From contig MU270092.1 of NCBI GenBank assembly GCA_021432635.1, positions 62,001-126,000 on the forward strand: a stretch of 64,000 bases of DNA, read 5' to 3'. The DNA comes from Thozetella sp. PMI_491 (lineage: Eukaryota > Ascomycota > Sordariomycetes > Chaetosphaeriales > Chaetosphaeriaceae). The translations under genes and the position numbers were made by a program. This document shows, one piece after another, positions 10,935 through 21,988 of the stretch (position 1 is its first letter; every line of letters starts with the position of its first letter). The notes under the pieces were generated by a model. The model saw only the letters and a program-made list of their open reading frames with translations. It was not told the origin of the DNA and made no database searches.

Positions 10935-12175
10935 ATGTATACCTCATCGACACTGACCTTTGCCGCCCTCGTCGCTCTGGCGAGGGGCCACGGCGCTATC
11001 CTGGGTGCCCAGGGCGATGCCGGCTCTCCCCCTTCGGTTGGCTTCGGTGTCAACGAGGGCATTGCCCGTAACTGCACTACCATCAGCCCCTGCCAGCTCG
11101 ACAGCACCATCATCCGTGATGCCGAGATCGCCGCTAACATTGTCAACAACTGCGGCCGGACGGAGCTTCAGGTAGGTAGAAACTGAATATAGATATATAC
11201 ACACACAGCCTTGCGCCTTGTGTGGTCAAGGAGCGAGGTTATTTGAGGCTTATAGGCTAATCCACTCTTAGGGCAACATCGATGTCGGAGAGTCGACGGA
11301 GAACGCTCTGGCCGCTGGCCAAGTCACCTCGGTGCAGCCTGGCTCGAAGCTCACCGTCACCATCCAGTGTGTACCGCCGATCACCCCACTCATTGTTTCT
11401 AACTTTGCTAACGAAACCCTACCAACAGCCAAGTGAACGCTGACGGAGCTGGTAAGATAATTTCAAAAACGCTTCAAGATGAAGAACCTTGTGTTAATCT
11501 CCCTTGCAGGTCCCTACGCCTGCGACCTTGACATGACCTCGAACGCTGGTGTCATCTCCCACAACTTGACCGTCACCAACAACATCCCTGGTGTCAACGG
11601 TCTGTCCCAGGCGAAGTTCCAGGACTTCAACATTACCGTGGAGATGCCTGCGGACCTTGCCTGCACCGGAGGTGAGTTGATTTTCCCGATCCCGAGTTTC
11701 TCTGAATTGCGAGCTAACTAGCGCAGCATCCACTGGCAACGTCTGCACCGTCCGCTGCCGCAACAACGCTGTTGCCGGCCCCTTCGGTGGCTGCTTCGCT
11801 GTCCAGCAGACCGGCATCAAGGCCGCCGCCAACACCCCTAACAACATCCAGACTGCGCAGACGCTTGACGGCATTCTCGCCCAGCTCGAGGTGAACAAGC
11901 AGGACCTCAGCAAGGCTGTCGCCGCCAACCAGAACGCCGGCTCCGCCCAGGGTATCGCCAACTCTGAAAACGTTGCCAAGGTCCTCGGCAACACCGTCGT
12001 CTCCAAGGCGGCTGCCGTCCAGACCCCGGCCATCATCCAGAACGGCGCCACCGCTGCCACCTCTGCCGCTGCCGCCGCCACCACCACGGCTGCGACGAAG
12101 GCCGGCAACAACAACAAGGGCAACAAGAACAACGGTGCCAACGCTGCCAACAATGCTGCCAAGAACCAGAACTAA
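10935..12175 (+). CDS. Secreted Egh16-like (GAS1/MAS-type) protein with N-terminal histidine
   Basis: Five exons (10935-11171, 11272-11366, 11429-11451, 11510-11671, 11727-12175) encode 321 aa; one exon is only 23 nt. All splice sites are GT-AG and rejoin the family motif TIHQVNADGAGPYACDLD. The second ATG of the frame (10935) was preferred because it begins a good signal peptide (residues 1-18, ending LVALARG). The predicted mature protein then starts with His19-Gly. The Egh16-like family includes appressorium-expressed proteins of cereal pathogens but is also widespread in saprotrophs, so no pathogenic role is implied. Several Cys residues (ARNCTTISPCQL, NNCGR, YACD, LACTG, NVCTVRCRNN) suggest disulfides. 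The tail, about 110 residues, is Ala/Asn/Thr-rich and ends in Asn-Lys-Gly repeats. A leading free histidine is a feature shared with copper lytic polysaccharide monooxygenases. Confidence 0.9.
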
Positions 12176-15100
12176 GCAGAGCGCGAGCGCTCTCTAGTAG
12201 CATGGTTGTGAGCTGATGGCCGGAGGTGATAGACTGGTGCTCATCGCGCGGGACCCTGAACGGCCGAGGCCCGGGGAGTTGTGTGTGTTCATTTTGGTAC
12301 ATAGCATTAGAATATCCATCCTTGTTTGTATTTACCGACCGGTCTAAGGGGTAATTTCTGCCAGCAAATTTTGAGTTGGTTTCAAGTGCCATGCCAGACT
12401 TCCTGTCGACCGAGGTTACCAGCGACCAACCGGTGGTCCGGTGTTGGGCCCAACGTTGAGCTCACCGGACGATAGACATGTTTCAAGTCCTTGAGACGCG
12501 CATCGAGGTTCTGGATCCTGCTCATGAGTCGCGTGCTGTTGGCACCTCCTGGCCTACGCGCAAGATCCCTGTCCGCCACGTTTGGCGTCAATGCTGCCCG
12601 CCCGCCCGTGGCTGTGTGGCTGTCGTACGATGGCCGCCGCGGGCTCCAGGCCGTTGAAACGTGGAAAAAAAAAATTGAAAAAAAATTGTAATAACACCCA
12701 ATTGCACGCCTCCCTTCTCGCAAAAGTTCTCTGTTCCAGACCTCGTTTGTGTACGAGTAAGCAACACTGGCCCCACTCTAATAGTCCCACGACAAGGCAT
12801 CGCGAGGCGGATGGAAGGCTACGGCACGGGATGCTAGAGAATTCATCCGATGGAAGCGATGCCTGCATTTGCAAAGACGTTGAAGATATCGGAACGCAAG
12901 CGACCGGCAGCATGCCGCTCGACCGAGACATGTGTGTGGTGATCCTTGATCGCAACCAAACATGGGCCTGTCTGGCGGTTTGACTGACGAGTCTCAGCGT
13001 CACGAACAACTCTCGGAAGAGCCCAAGCACTCTGCACGGTCATTGCAACAAGAGCAACGAAAATACTCATGAGGCGAGACGAGTTTGCTTTCACACTGAG
13101 ACCAATATTCATTTCATGCCCGTGTTTGTTTTGTTACCGATTGATGCTTTTAAGTGCGACGCCCCTTGGCTTGTTGGCTAGCGAGGAGCACCTTTCTGTG
13201 TGCACCCAGGCCTTTGTATTGGCAAATAACCAGCGATATATCAAACATGCCGACTGGGCCATATTAATTCAAAGCCCGCCATCCCAGACACCTTCGAATA
13301 TAGTAGTATTAGTGTTGTCAATGGCAAAAGACAGACGGTATGCAGTGCAATGGTAGAAGTAATGTATGCTTCTATACATGTAAATATTCATGTAAAGCTA
13401 CCGATATATATGGAAAGGTTACTCGACTTGGGACGCTGAGCCCCCCAGGCTCGGCTCAGTCATTTAACGTAGTCGAACTGACTTGGTGTAATTAAGCTCT
13501 TCGGGCCTCGTGAGCCGAGTTTATCTGATACTTTACAACTTCACTTCACTCTTCCTTTCTCTCATCCCCAAAGCTTCCTCTAGACTACTTGGATATGTAT
13601 TTGCTGGAATTTCTAGTGCTAGTCTGAGAGTACGAGTTTGGCGCTGTTCTCTCGACCAGTCGCCCCCAAGGCCTTCCGCCGGCACACGTGGCACTCAGCT
13701 ACATCTGAGGACTGAGTACTGGGCATGGGACTTTACCGTCCCTCTGGACGTCCTTCATAATCTTCCGCGACTGGACTGACCCTGGACGACACTATGATTT
13801 GCCGCCTAGGTCGCTACTAGTAATACGACGCGCCGCTTCGTTTGCTCTCTACCCTCCCGGACCATACGGACGCTATCTGCGCCAAACCATGCCATTTCAG
13901 GAGCCTACAGGCCTGAAAGTATACCGAGCCTAAGACTTCGCTCAAGGACTCCTTTACCACCTAGTATACCGCATCGGAGTTGTGTAAGCGGCCAGCTCTA
14001 GGCCAACTCGTAATTCGGCATCACCAGAAAAAGAACGTACTGGTTGAGAAAATTCTAGCCATCTAAGTCATGTAGACACGGCCCTATGCCTACCACCACC
14101 CAGCTTCCAGTCAAATACATCACCTTACGTCATCCAAATTCTCAGATTTAGACTTGTCTTGGTCCATTAACAAGCTCTTGAGATTGATTAAGCGGCTGCG
14201 GACAGATGTGATTCATTTAGCCGCTGCCGGCTCTTTTCGGCGCTTTGATCTAACTTGGCTGCTGCGAGCCAACTGCCACGTTGTAAATAAGTGGGCTTCC
14301 GCGGATTTCTGTATCGTCACTGTACCATTGGTATCTGGTACCTGGTTAGGTCTTCATCCTAGCATTTTGATGCAAGCCATCCTAGACAGCATAAGTAACC
14401 CTTGGAGGTGCTAGTTGAATGACTTAGCCCGGGCCACAGCTGCCATGAAGTTGGCTCGTCTTATCGTATGCCAAGAGCCTAGATACAGAACGCAGCCTGT
14501 TTCGGCTTGATTCATGGCCCTTGCTGGGGACCTCGCCTGGTCGGCCGTCCTTCTCCTTCGTGCCATCGTAACGAACTCAAGCAGCCGAAGCAAGGATACT
14601 AGATGCGCTTCAATCAGGGACAACTTGATTGGCGAAGCAGGCTAGCTGAAGAAACCCAACACTAGACGGTACAAGCATAAGAGCACGCTTGCCTTGTGCT
14701 ATCACGCAGTTGAGATATTTATCAACACTGCAGTGTTGCTGAAAAGCCACGCTATAAATATATCTATATTTTTATTTTATTTTTCAGAAAAGGCAGCTTG
14801 ATCGTGCATTAAAGCCATAGCATCACGATCCTAGGTCTAGACCGAACTGGGCCGAGTTTATGAGACGGAACTGTGGTCTAAGCTCTACCCTTTGGCCCGA
14901 GGTCCATCCGATCTTTCGCCAATTCTATCATCAGGCCAAACACAATAATGCCGTGATTTCTCGGGCTAACTCCTCAATAGAGGCCTTATACGCCACAGTC
15001 CGATGCAAATTAGATGTACTCTAGAGTGGCTTTGTCCTCGATGATTAAGTACGTTTGCGAAAACTCCCAGTTACTGCAAGAGGAAATTCTAGGAACTGAG

Positions 15101-16340
15101 ACTACTCGAATATGCCACAGGAGGTGGGACACACAAATTTGAGGAAGATCTTCTGGAAAACGAGGTGGGATTGTGTGCAAGTGTTGCCTAATCTCACGAC
15201 GAGGAGATACCGAGCGTCATGATCTAGATTCGATGTACGCTCTATCTCCCGCGAAGCAAGTCTACCTTTCACCTAGATGAAGTCTAGGGTATTCGATGGT
15301 CTAGTACTTCTGAAAACTGCCACCGGTGGTGAGAGAACTACATTTGAGGAAGGGACTTGGGGATTGGAAAGAGACCCAGAAGACTGCCAGAAAGGGAAAG
15401 AAATATGCTTGATGTTAAGCGGGTTGTCCAAGCCCCGGCTCCGACGCCATGCATAGACCGCCATTGCTTATAAACTGTATTATTAGAGAATGTCTTAGAA
15501 AAAACCCAACCGCATCAGTTGGGTAAATAAGTGAGTTTGCCATATATGTCGTTGAATCGCCGTTGTTGGGTCGAGGCGATGGGATTTTCGAGAAAAGGCC
15601 GGAAGGATGACGCGTCACAAGTTTAAGTAACCCCGTCTTTTGCAGCAATCCGCAGCCTCGGTAGTCCAATTCCGCACCAAATTTCTCCTAAGAAAATGGA
15701 ACCTCTCATGAAAGTCATTCGCGACAATGCGCTCTTTGAATATGTTCTCAGTGGGATCGGGTGCTCTCAAGATGGATACAGAGCTTGCCGAGATTCTAAC
15801 GCATCCCTACTACAACGGCCGGTTAAAATAGAGGCCGAATATCTATCTGCTGCAGTGAATTGTTTTACAAACATTCTCGCCTTTTTGCACGTGGCATTCG
15901 AGTGCGTAAGAGACTGCAGGACCTAATGATTACAAGATATATATCTTGGAACCGAGACCACGGCTCAGGAGGTCCTATGTCTGACAAGGGAAGTCGGCGG
16001 CGGTTTAGCCGCGAGGCTCTTTGTGCTCGGATTCCGGGTAGCTGGGTTAAACTCGGGCTTCAACGTTGTGAAATGGGGCGAGGCATACACGGAATAGAGA
16101 GGCGTTCTTCCTGTCCGGGTGCTATCTTTTATATGTCCTGGATTTCGGATTGGGTTCTAGTCCGATCCGATCAGCCGGACCGCATGCGGCTCCCTAGGCC
16201 AAGTTCGCTCCTTTGTCGATGCTTTGGATCATATAGCCTAGCCAACCCTTTCGACTGGGACCTGCCCTCTTGCTACACAGCCTCTATCATACCAAAAAAA
16301 AAAAGAAAAAAAAAAAGAAAACTGCCATCTTGTATCCGAG
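12176..16340. other. Gene-poor region with a TA-rich, stop-ridden tract (probable RIP relic)
   Basis: From about 13.1 to 16.3 kb the base composition falls in GC. TA and CTAG steps become very frequent, and short protein-like reading stretches are broken by stops. One such fragment lies near 13770-13960 and reads DLPPRSLLVIRRA before breaking. Two short segments near 15115-15151 and 15320-15357 resemble each other around TTTGAGGAAG. This is the pattern of old repeat or gene copies after repeat-induced point mutation. I could not name the original element. A possible small secreted protein gene inside the region is listed separately. An A-rich run lies at 16294-16320, just before the esterase start. 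Confidence 0.5.
12843..13070 (-). CDS. Candidate small secreted protein (uncertain)
   Basis: A 75-residue frame starts at 13070 with a convincing signal sequence (MSIFVALVAMTVQSAWA), followed by LPRVVRDAETRQSN, which contains basic residues that could be processed. The mature part is short, His/Arg/Ala-rich and has a single Cys. An upstream ATG in the same frame (13112) would add 14 residues and weaken the signal peptide. No family is recognised, and nothing but the leader supports a gene. It could be a chance frame in a degenerating region, or the first exon of a longer gene. Confidence 0.3.
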   Translation of the reverse strand: MSIFVALVAMTVQSAWALPRVVRDAETRQSNRQTGPCLVAIKDHHTHVSVERHAAGRLRSDIFNVFANAGIASIG

Positions 16341-18228
16341 ATGTTAACCCTTCTCACTATCGGCGGGTTTCTTATCACCATAGCCAGGGCAGGCACCAGT
16401 ACTGCCCCCAATGGCCCGGTAATTGATCTCGGATACGCCAAATACCAAGGAGTGTGTCTCGGAAACAGCGTGAACCAGCACCTGGGGATGCGATACGCGG
16501 CTGCGCCGGTGGCAAACTTGCGATGGAGAGCACCCCGAGACCCACCTACGGTCGTCGAGATCCAGAACGCCACAGCCGTAAGCCACTCCCTCCTACCGGC
16601 CACAACGGTAGACTGATGGTCGCAGTTCCAACCCATTTGCCTCGGAGATTCTCAGAAGGTAGGGGTGAATATCTCAGAGGACTGCCTATTTGTCAACGTC
16701 TGGTCCCCGTCAGGCGCTACCGTCGATTCGAAGCTTCCCATCTGGGTGTTCATCCAAGGAGGAGGATACATTACGAATGCAAACGCCAACTTCAACGGTA
16801 GCAATGTGGTCGAGCAGTCCGGCCACAACATAATTGTTGTGAACTTCAACTACCGCGTTAGTGTCCTCGGATTTCTGACAGGATCAGAGAAGATCCGCGA
16901 GGATGGGGATCTCAATGTTGGCCTGTTGGACCAGCGCAAGCTCTTGTTTTGGGTGCGGAACAACATTGCCAAGTATGTCCTCCTTGATCCTTACGGGTTC
17001 AGAATCGCATTAAGTTATAACCCATGCTCACCAGGCAAAGGTTCGGTGGAGATCCTAATCACGTCGTAATCCATGGCTCGTCCGCTGGAGCGGGCTCTGT
17101 CACACATCATATGAGCGCATATGGCGGTCGCAATGAGAACCTGTTTGTCGGGGCTATCATTGGATCGCCGGGGTGGACGCCCTCGTGGTCCGTCTCTGAG
17201 TTGAAGTTCGCATGGGGTCCGTCTCCCTTTAGTCCTTTTTGCCATTTTCGTCCAATTCCTGGAGCATTTGAGCTCCTGCTCTTGAGACATGCTCCAGGTA
17301 GCTACAGAAACACCTATTCTCAGACATTACTAACACCGCGGCATGAATAGATGCTTTTGTCCGTTCAGCGGGCTGCGCAAATGAGACCAACACCATGGCA
17401 TGCCTGCGCAGCCTGCCTTGGCAAGTGGTCCAGAACGCCAGCGTGCCGGTGCCATATCCTGGTACGAACACCACCGTGCCGTCGCCTCCGGGCGTGAATC
17501 CCTCCAGCAGCTACTGGTCTCCTTCCATCGATGACGACTTCTTTCCAGCGTACCAGTATGACTTGTTTGAAAATGGAAATTTTATTAAATTACCAGCCCT
17601 AGTCGGAGGCGACACTGACGAGGGGAGCATGTTCCTTCCCAACATCTCGACCTCAGGGGAAGTCAAGGCAATGTTGAGGTCCCTTAGCCCGCTCCTGTCC
17701 GCAGAGCAGGTCGATGCTATCATCGCAATGTATCCTCTCGAACCTTCAATGCCTGGCCGGGGCGCGTGGTTCCCCTCGGCAGAGCACGCCTTGGGTGATC
17801 TGGCTGTCACGTGTGCTGGGAATTGGGTGGCAAAGCAGGTCGCCAGGTATCTCTCCCCAGACCAGATATGGACATACAGGTACAACGTGCAAGATCCTGT
17901 GAAGATCGCGAGCGGCCTGGGTGTGCCGCACACTTTTGAAAACACCGCCATCTGGGGTCCTGGGTTCACTAAGCAACAGGGCGGCAGTTATTACACAACA
18001 AATGCACCGATTGTCCCCTTTGTCATGCACTATTACATTAGCTTCGTTCGAACGCTCAACCCGAACACGTTCCGCTATGCGGGGTCGCCAGAATTCAAAT
18101 CCTGGGGGCCGGCGGACGGAGAGAGGCTCATGATAGAGACGAACGCTACCGTCATGGAGGCAGTGCCTCAGTTGCAGACAGAGAGATGTGCCTTCTTCCG
18201 GAACCTCGCAAAGACAGTGCGGATGTAA
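16341..18228 (+). CDS. Secreted type-B carboxylesterase/lipase
   Basis: Exons 16341-16577, 16626-16972, 17035-17216 and 17351-18228 encode 547 aa, the usual length for fungal type-B esterases. A signal peptide (about 1-17, ending TIARA) predicts secretion. The alpha/beta-hydrolase triad is visible: Ser211 in GSSAG, Glu346 in GGDTDEGSMF and His449 in GVPHTFE. The family signature SEDCLFVNVW and the oxyanion-hole stretch FIQGGGY are also present. The third intron uses an unusual donor, GTCCGT at 17217; it is accepted because it restores FAWDAFVRSAGC, whereas reading through gives a proline/phenylalanine-rich stretch and then a stop. The substrate cannot be told (lipids, feruloyl or other esters). 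The gene follows a degenerate TA-rich tract and precedes an O-methyltransferase in the same direction, 585 bp away. Confidence 0.88.
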
Positions 18229-18813
18229 TCAAAATATGGATAGCGTAGCTAATAGTGCACGTAAGGCGGCCGTTTTCGCCTGATCACACCAACCGTGAAC
18301 CAATGATGACAATGGTGCTTGCGAAAGCAACATAAGCGAAATGCAGATATCTGACACCCTGCCTACTTCACAGCAGCGCCGTGGCTGATAGCCAATCGGC
18401 GTACAAGTCCCTACTTTTGTATTGATTGGTATTGACCAAAACTTGGGACTGGCTTCTGCCTATGATGCTCGGAGGAATCCATCCATGTGAAGATGTCGAT
18501 CAGAGCATGGCTCCTCTGATCCCGGGGTCTACATATCGTACTCACAATTTCTTAGCTTACTCTGTCAACCAAGGAAACCTTTACCATAAGTCCCCAACCT
18601 GGAATAGGCCTTCATCATGGCACGGGCGCATAAGTAGAGCCCTAGAGCTAGGCAAGAGGGCCTGCAGCGTCGACCGAGTAGCATCTCACGTAAGTAGCTC
18701 TTTGAGGTTTAGGCTCAAGACGTATCATAGGCAGCGGCATCTCTCCACCTTCTCTTTTCAACTTGAAAGAGCACATTTATCTTCACGAATACATAACGAA
18801 GTAGAAAATCAAG
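18229..18813. other. Intergenic between esterase and O-methyltransferase
   Basis: 585 bp with no gene. It must hold the esterase 3' end and the O-methyltransferase promoter and leader. I see no clear shared operator. Confidence 0.5.
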
Positions 18814-20065
18814 ATGACTGCCGGTTCGGACTCTATCGACACCCTAGCGGAACAGCTGCGTGTGGCAGCCGCCGAGAGCGAAGAAGCGCGCTCTAAGACG
18901 CTCGACGTCCTGCGCGAGCTCCAGCTCCAGCTTGAGTCGCGGCATGATATATATAACCGGATAGCCTTCTCGCAGTTTGAGCTTGCCGTAGCACGCGTGG
19001 CGGAGGACTTGAAGCTCTATCAGATCCTGGACGCGAGCGACCAGCCATTGGAAGTGGCCGAGCTAGCTTCTAAGACCGGGGCGGCGCCCCTCCTCCTAAG
19101 TAAGATTCCTTCCTCGAAGCAGGCGTTATCGAATCTTCTGCACGCGACAATCAGGCTTACCTGACACTCGGGCGTTCTCGACAGGGCGCATGCTGCGATA
19201 CCTGGCCTCGATCGGCCAGATCCAGGAGACCGGCCGCGATGCCTACGCCGCTAATACCTTGACAAAAACCCTCGCTCAGCCCGGATACGCTGGTGTCGTC
19301 TATCACTTCTTTGACAATGTCGGGCCCGCCCTCCAGGTTTTCCCGAACTTCTTGGCCGAGAATCAGTACCGCGACATAGACAACGCAGCCAAGACGCCCG
19401 CCCAAAAGGCCTTCTCTACCGACCTACCCATGTTTGCGTGGCTGCCCACCCGACCGGAGCGTTTTGAACCTCTCCAGAAAACCATGGCGGTGCAGCCACA
19501 AGGCCAGGTGCCGTGGTTCTCTGTCTTCCCCTTCGAGAGTCAGGTCGGCACCTTTGCGGGGCCTGACGTCCTCGTCGACGTGGGCGGCGGTTTAGGCCAT
19601 CAGTGCGCCGGCCTGCTGCGGGGCCTTCCAGAGCTTGAGCTGCGCGGCCGGTTGGTCCTCCAGGACCTGCCGCAGACGCTCAAGCAAGTGCCGCCGCTCG
19701 ACGGCGTCCGGATTACGGCCCACGATTTCTTCCAGCCGCAGCCGGTCCGGGGCGCCCGCTTTTATTACCTGCGCAACATCCTGCACGACTGGCCGGACGA
19801 CCAGGCCCTCATTATCATCAGCCACCTGCGGGATGCGTTGGGGCCGGACTCGCAAATCTTGATCGACGAGATCGTGATGCCCGACACGGGTGCCCATTGG
19901 CACACGACATCAATGGACTTCATCATGATGACGTGTCTCGGGTCGCGGGAGCGCACCGTCGCGGACTGGCATGCCCTTCTCGAGGCAGCCGGCCTTCGCA
20001 TTTTACAAATCCACACGTATCTACCGCGTCGCGAGGACTCCATCATCCAGGTGGTTAAGGCGTAG
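18814..20065 (+). CDS. Family-2 S-adenosylmethionine O-methyltransferase
   Basis: Exons 18814-19099 and 19185-20065 (85-bp intron, GTAAGA to CAG) encode 388 aa. The splice gives LLLRRMLRYLASIGQIQET, the expected winged-helix dimerisation region. The SAM-binding loop is DVGGGLGHQ (from about 227). The catalytic base is His296 in NILHDWPDD, with the usual DEIVMPD strand after it. Fungal enzymes of this type methylate phenolic hydroxyls of polyketides and other secondary metabolites; the substrate here is unknown. No polyketide synthase, peptide synthetase or terpene cyclase is present in the window, so the enzyme may act alone or on a compound made elsewhere. A region of about 60 residues before residue 95 is rich in Glu, Leu and Ala and probably helical. 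Confidence 0.92.
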
Positions 20066-21000
20066 TGGGAGCCGGCGCTCTCCGTGGGCCGCATTCCGTG
20101 TTAGTGGCGCAAGCTAATTGGACGGCCGGCGACTACGATCGTCTGCAGGGATTGCCATGGCTCCTCCGTAGTGTTTCGATTGGCCGATCAACATGGTGAA
20201 AATGTGGATGAGAAATGACACAAATGCAATATCGAGTCCTTTCCTTATCATGTGCACCCTCTGGATTCCGGAAGTGTAGCTTGATTTGTATGTGTTGTTG
20301 GGACAGCAAATTGCAAGCGCTGGGAAGCTCCACGACTTGCTGGCCAAGGTTTACTCCCGGCGAACTGGTAAGATCGATCGATCTAAGATCCCTAGATCGT
20401 CCCACCCCCTTGGCTGCCCGACGTGCATTTTAAGCATAAACCACTCAAGGCATCTTGTTTGATGTGCGACTAGCTTGGGCAGATCTCCCGTGATATCTCA
20501 AAGTATTAAGAAGCATAACTTAACAATACGCCATCTGGTCCCCTTGCTCTTATTTGCTCGAGCTCCCGCCTGGAGATGCCCGTGGCTTATGTCGCATACC
20601 TATTATCGGGAGTTCATCTCTACTTTACAGGTCAGGAATACCGCAAGCCCTAATAGTTCGTCAGGAGGACCGGATTTGCGGAATTTGCTCGCTTGGTGAA
20701 GCACGGTAGACACGACGCACCTGTCGTGCGAGTTCATTAATGGTCTATTGTTACTTCAGCGGATGCCAGCACTTTGTAAATTCTTTGATTCAATTCATAT
20801 ATTTTGTAGCTACTATGGCTCGAATAATTGCTAGTTCTCTTTCCGATTCCATGAATCATCGTCCGGTGGGGGTTTCCGGGGTCCACGCGTACCAAGCCGC
20901 GCGGAGAGTTGCTTCAAGCACACCCATTCACCTCGGATCGTGCGCTTCGGGGTATTGTCCTAGCCCCACAGAAACGCCGTGGAAAAGCCTAGCTTGATAT
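20066..21000. other. Intergenic, with a 14-bp palindrome
   Basis: This region lies between the 3' ends of the O-methyltransferase and the HsbA-like gene. A perfect palindrome, AGATCGATCGATCT, is at 20371-20384. I see no other feature and no gene. Confidence 0.5.
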
Positions 21001-21988
21001 CTACGCAAGGCCGAGGTTTGTCAGGAGCCCGCCGATGGGGTCCGCGTTCGCGGCACCGCCCGTGCCGGTCGTGGTGCCTCCGCCGGCCAGGAGGGAATCT
21101 AGGCCGGCGAGGAGGTCAGTCTGGCCGGCAGCCGGGGTTGCAGCCGGGGCGGCAGCGGCAGGCTTGGTGGTGGGAGCTGCGGCCGCCGGCTGGCTAGGAG
21201 CAGGGGCGGCAGGGGCAGCGGCCGCGGGAGACTCAGCGGGTGCGGCCGGGGCTGCGGGCTCGGCCGGGGCGGCGGGCTCGGCCGGGGCGGCGGGAGCAGC
21301 CGGAGCAGCCGAACCAGCGGGAGCGGCGGGAGCAGCAGGGGCAGCAGGGGCAGCAGGAGCAGCCGGGGCAGCAGGGGCCGTGGCGGCACCGGTACTGAAA
21401 GCGGCAATGCCCGAGTCAATGGCAGCGTTGACCTGGTCGATGCTCTGCTGGGCGATAGTCTGGCCAACCGCAGGTACCTTGCTGACGATGGCTTGACCGA
21501 GCGCCGCGCTGTCCGTCTTTTGCTGCTGGAGAGTCTGGAGCACGATGGAAGAGACACCAAGCTGGTCGAACGTGGCCTTCTTGGAGACGATATCCGCGAT
21601 AGTGGTGTTCACAGCCGTGGTCAGGCCAGTAGCGGTGCTTTGCAGCGACAACGCATCTGTGAGGCTAAGCTCGGTGGTTCCCGAGATGTCCGTAGTGGCC
21701 TGCTTAATAGTGCTCTCAACCCCTTGGGATGCCGTGAGAATGGGGGTAGCCGTGTTCGGATCTGTGGTCAAGGCCTGGCTGTGGTTAGACCTATCTGGCG
21801 TTCCCCAAGGAGGTTTCCCGCTCTGCGCAACTCACCTTTACGGCCGTGTCGAGTGTACCAAGCGCGGTCTGGACCTTCTGAATGGAAGTCTGCAGAGTCT
21901 GTAGGTCTCGCTTCCCGAGCTGGAGGCTGGGGTAAGCCAAGGCTCCAGCCAGGGAGACGGCATATACGAAGAGCGAAGTGGAATGCAT
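21001..21988 (-). CDS. HsbA-like secreted surface-binding protein with Ala/Pro-rich tail
   Basis: Exons 21836-21988 and 21001-21774 (61-bp intron, GTGAGT to CAG) encode 308 aa. A signal peptide (about 1-18, ending AGALA) is followed by YPSLQLGKR, a likely Kex2 processing site at Lys26-Arg27. Residues 28-180 form the helical hydrophobic-surface-binding domain (repeats of Thr, Leu, Ile and Gln, such as TTDISGTTELSLTDALSL). HsbA of Aspergillus binds hydrophobic surfaces and recruits lytic enzymes such as cutinase; the same role here is inferred. The last about 120 residues are an extreme Ala/Pro-rich repeat, then a Gly/Thr-rich end. Two nearby acceptors exist; the one leaving GCC TTG ACC was used because only it keeps the frame. 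No GPI signal is visible. Confidence 0.85.
21160..21395. repeat. Minisatellite coding the Ala/Pro tail of the HsbA-like protein
   Basis: Short GC-rich units (variants of GGAGCAGCC, GGGGCAGCA and GGCTCGGCC in 9-12 bp steps) repeat across this stretch on the plus strand. Read on the minus strand they code for repeated Ala-Ala-Pro with occasional Glu or Ser. Limits are approximate. Confidence 0.7.

Noticed and set aside
20371-20384. Palindrome AGATCGATCGATCT as an operator
   Set aside because: It lies between the 3' ends of two genes and is built of simple GATC steps; no regulator or second copy is evident.
21035-21496. 153-codon Ala/Gly frame opposite the HsbA-like gene
   Set aside because: It is the complement of the Ala/Pro minisatellite and has no start context or domain.
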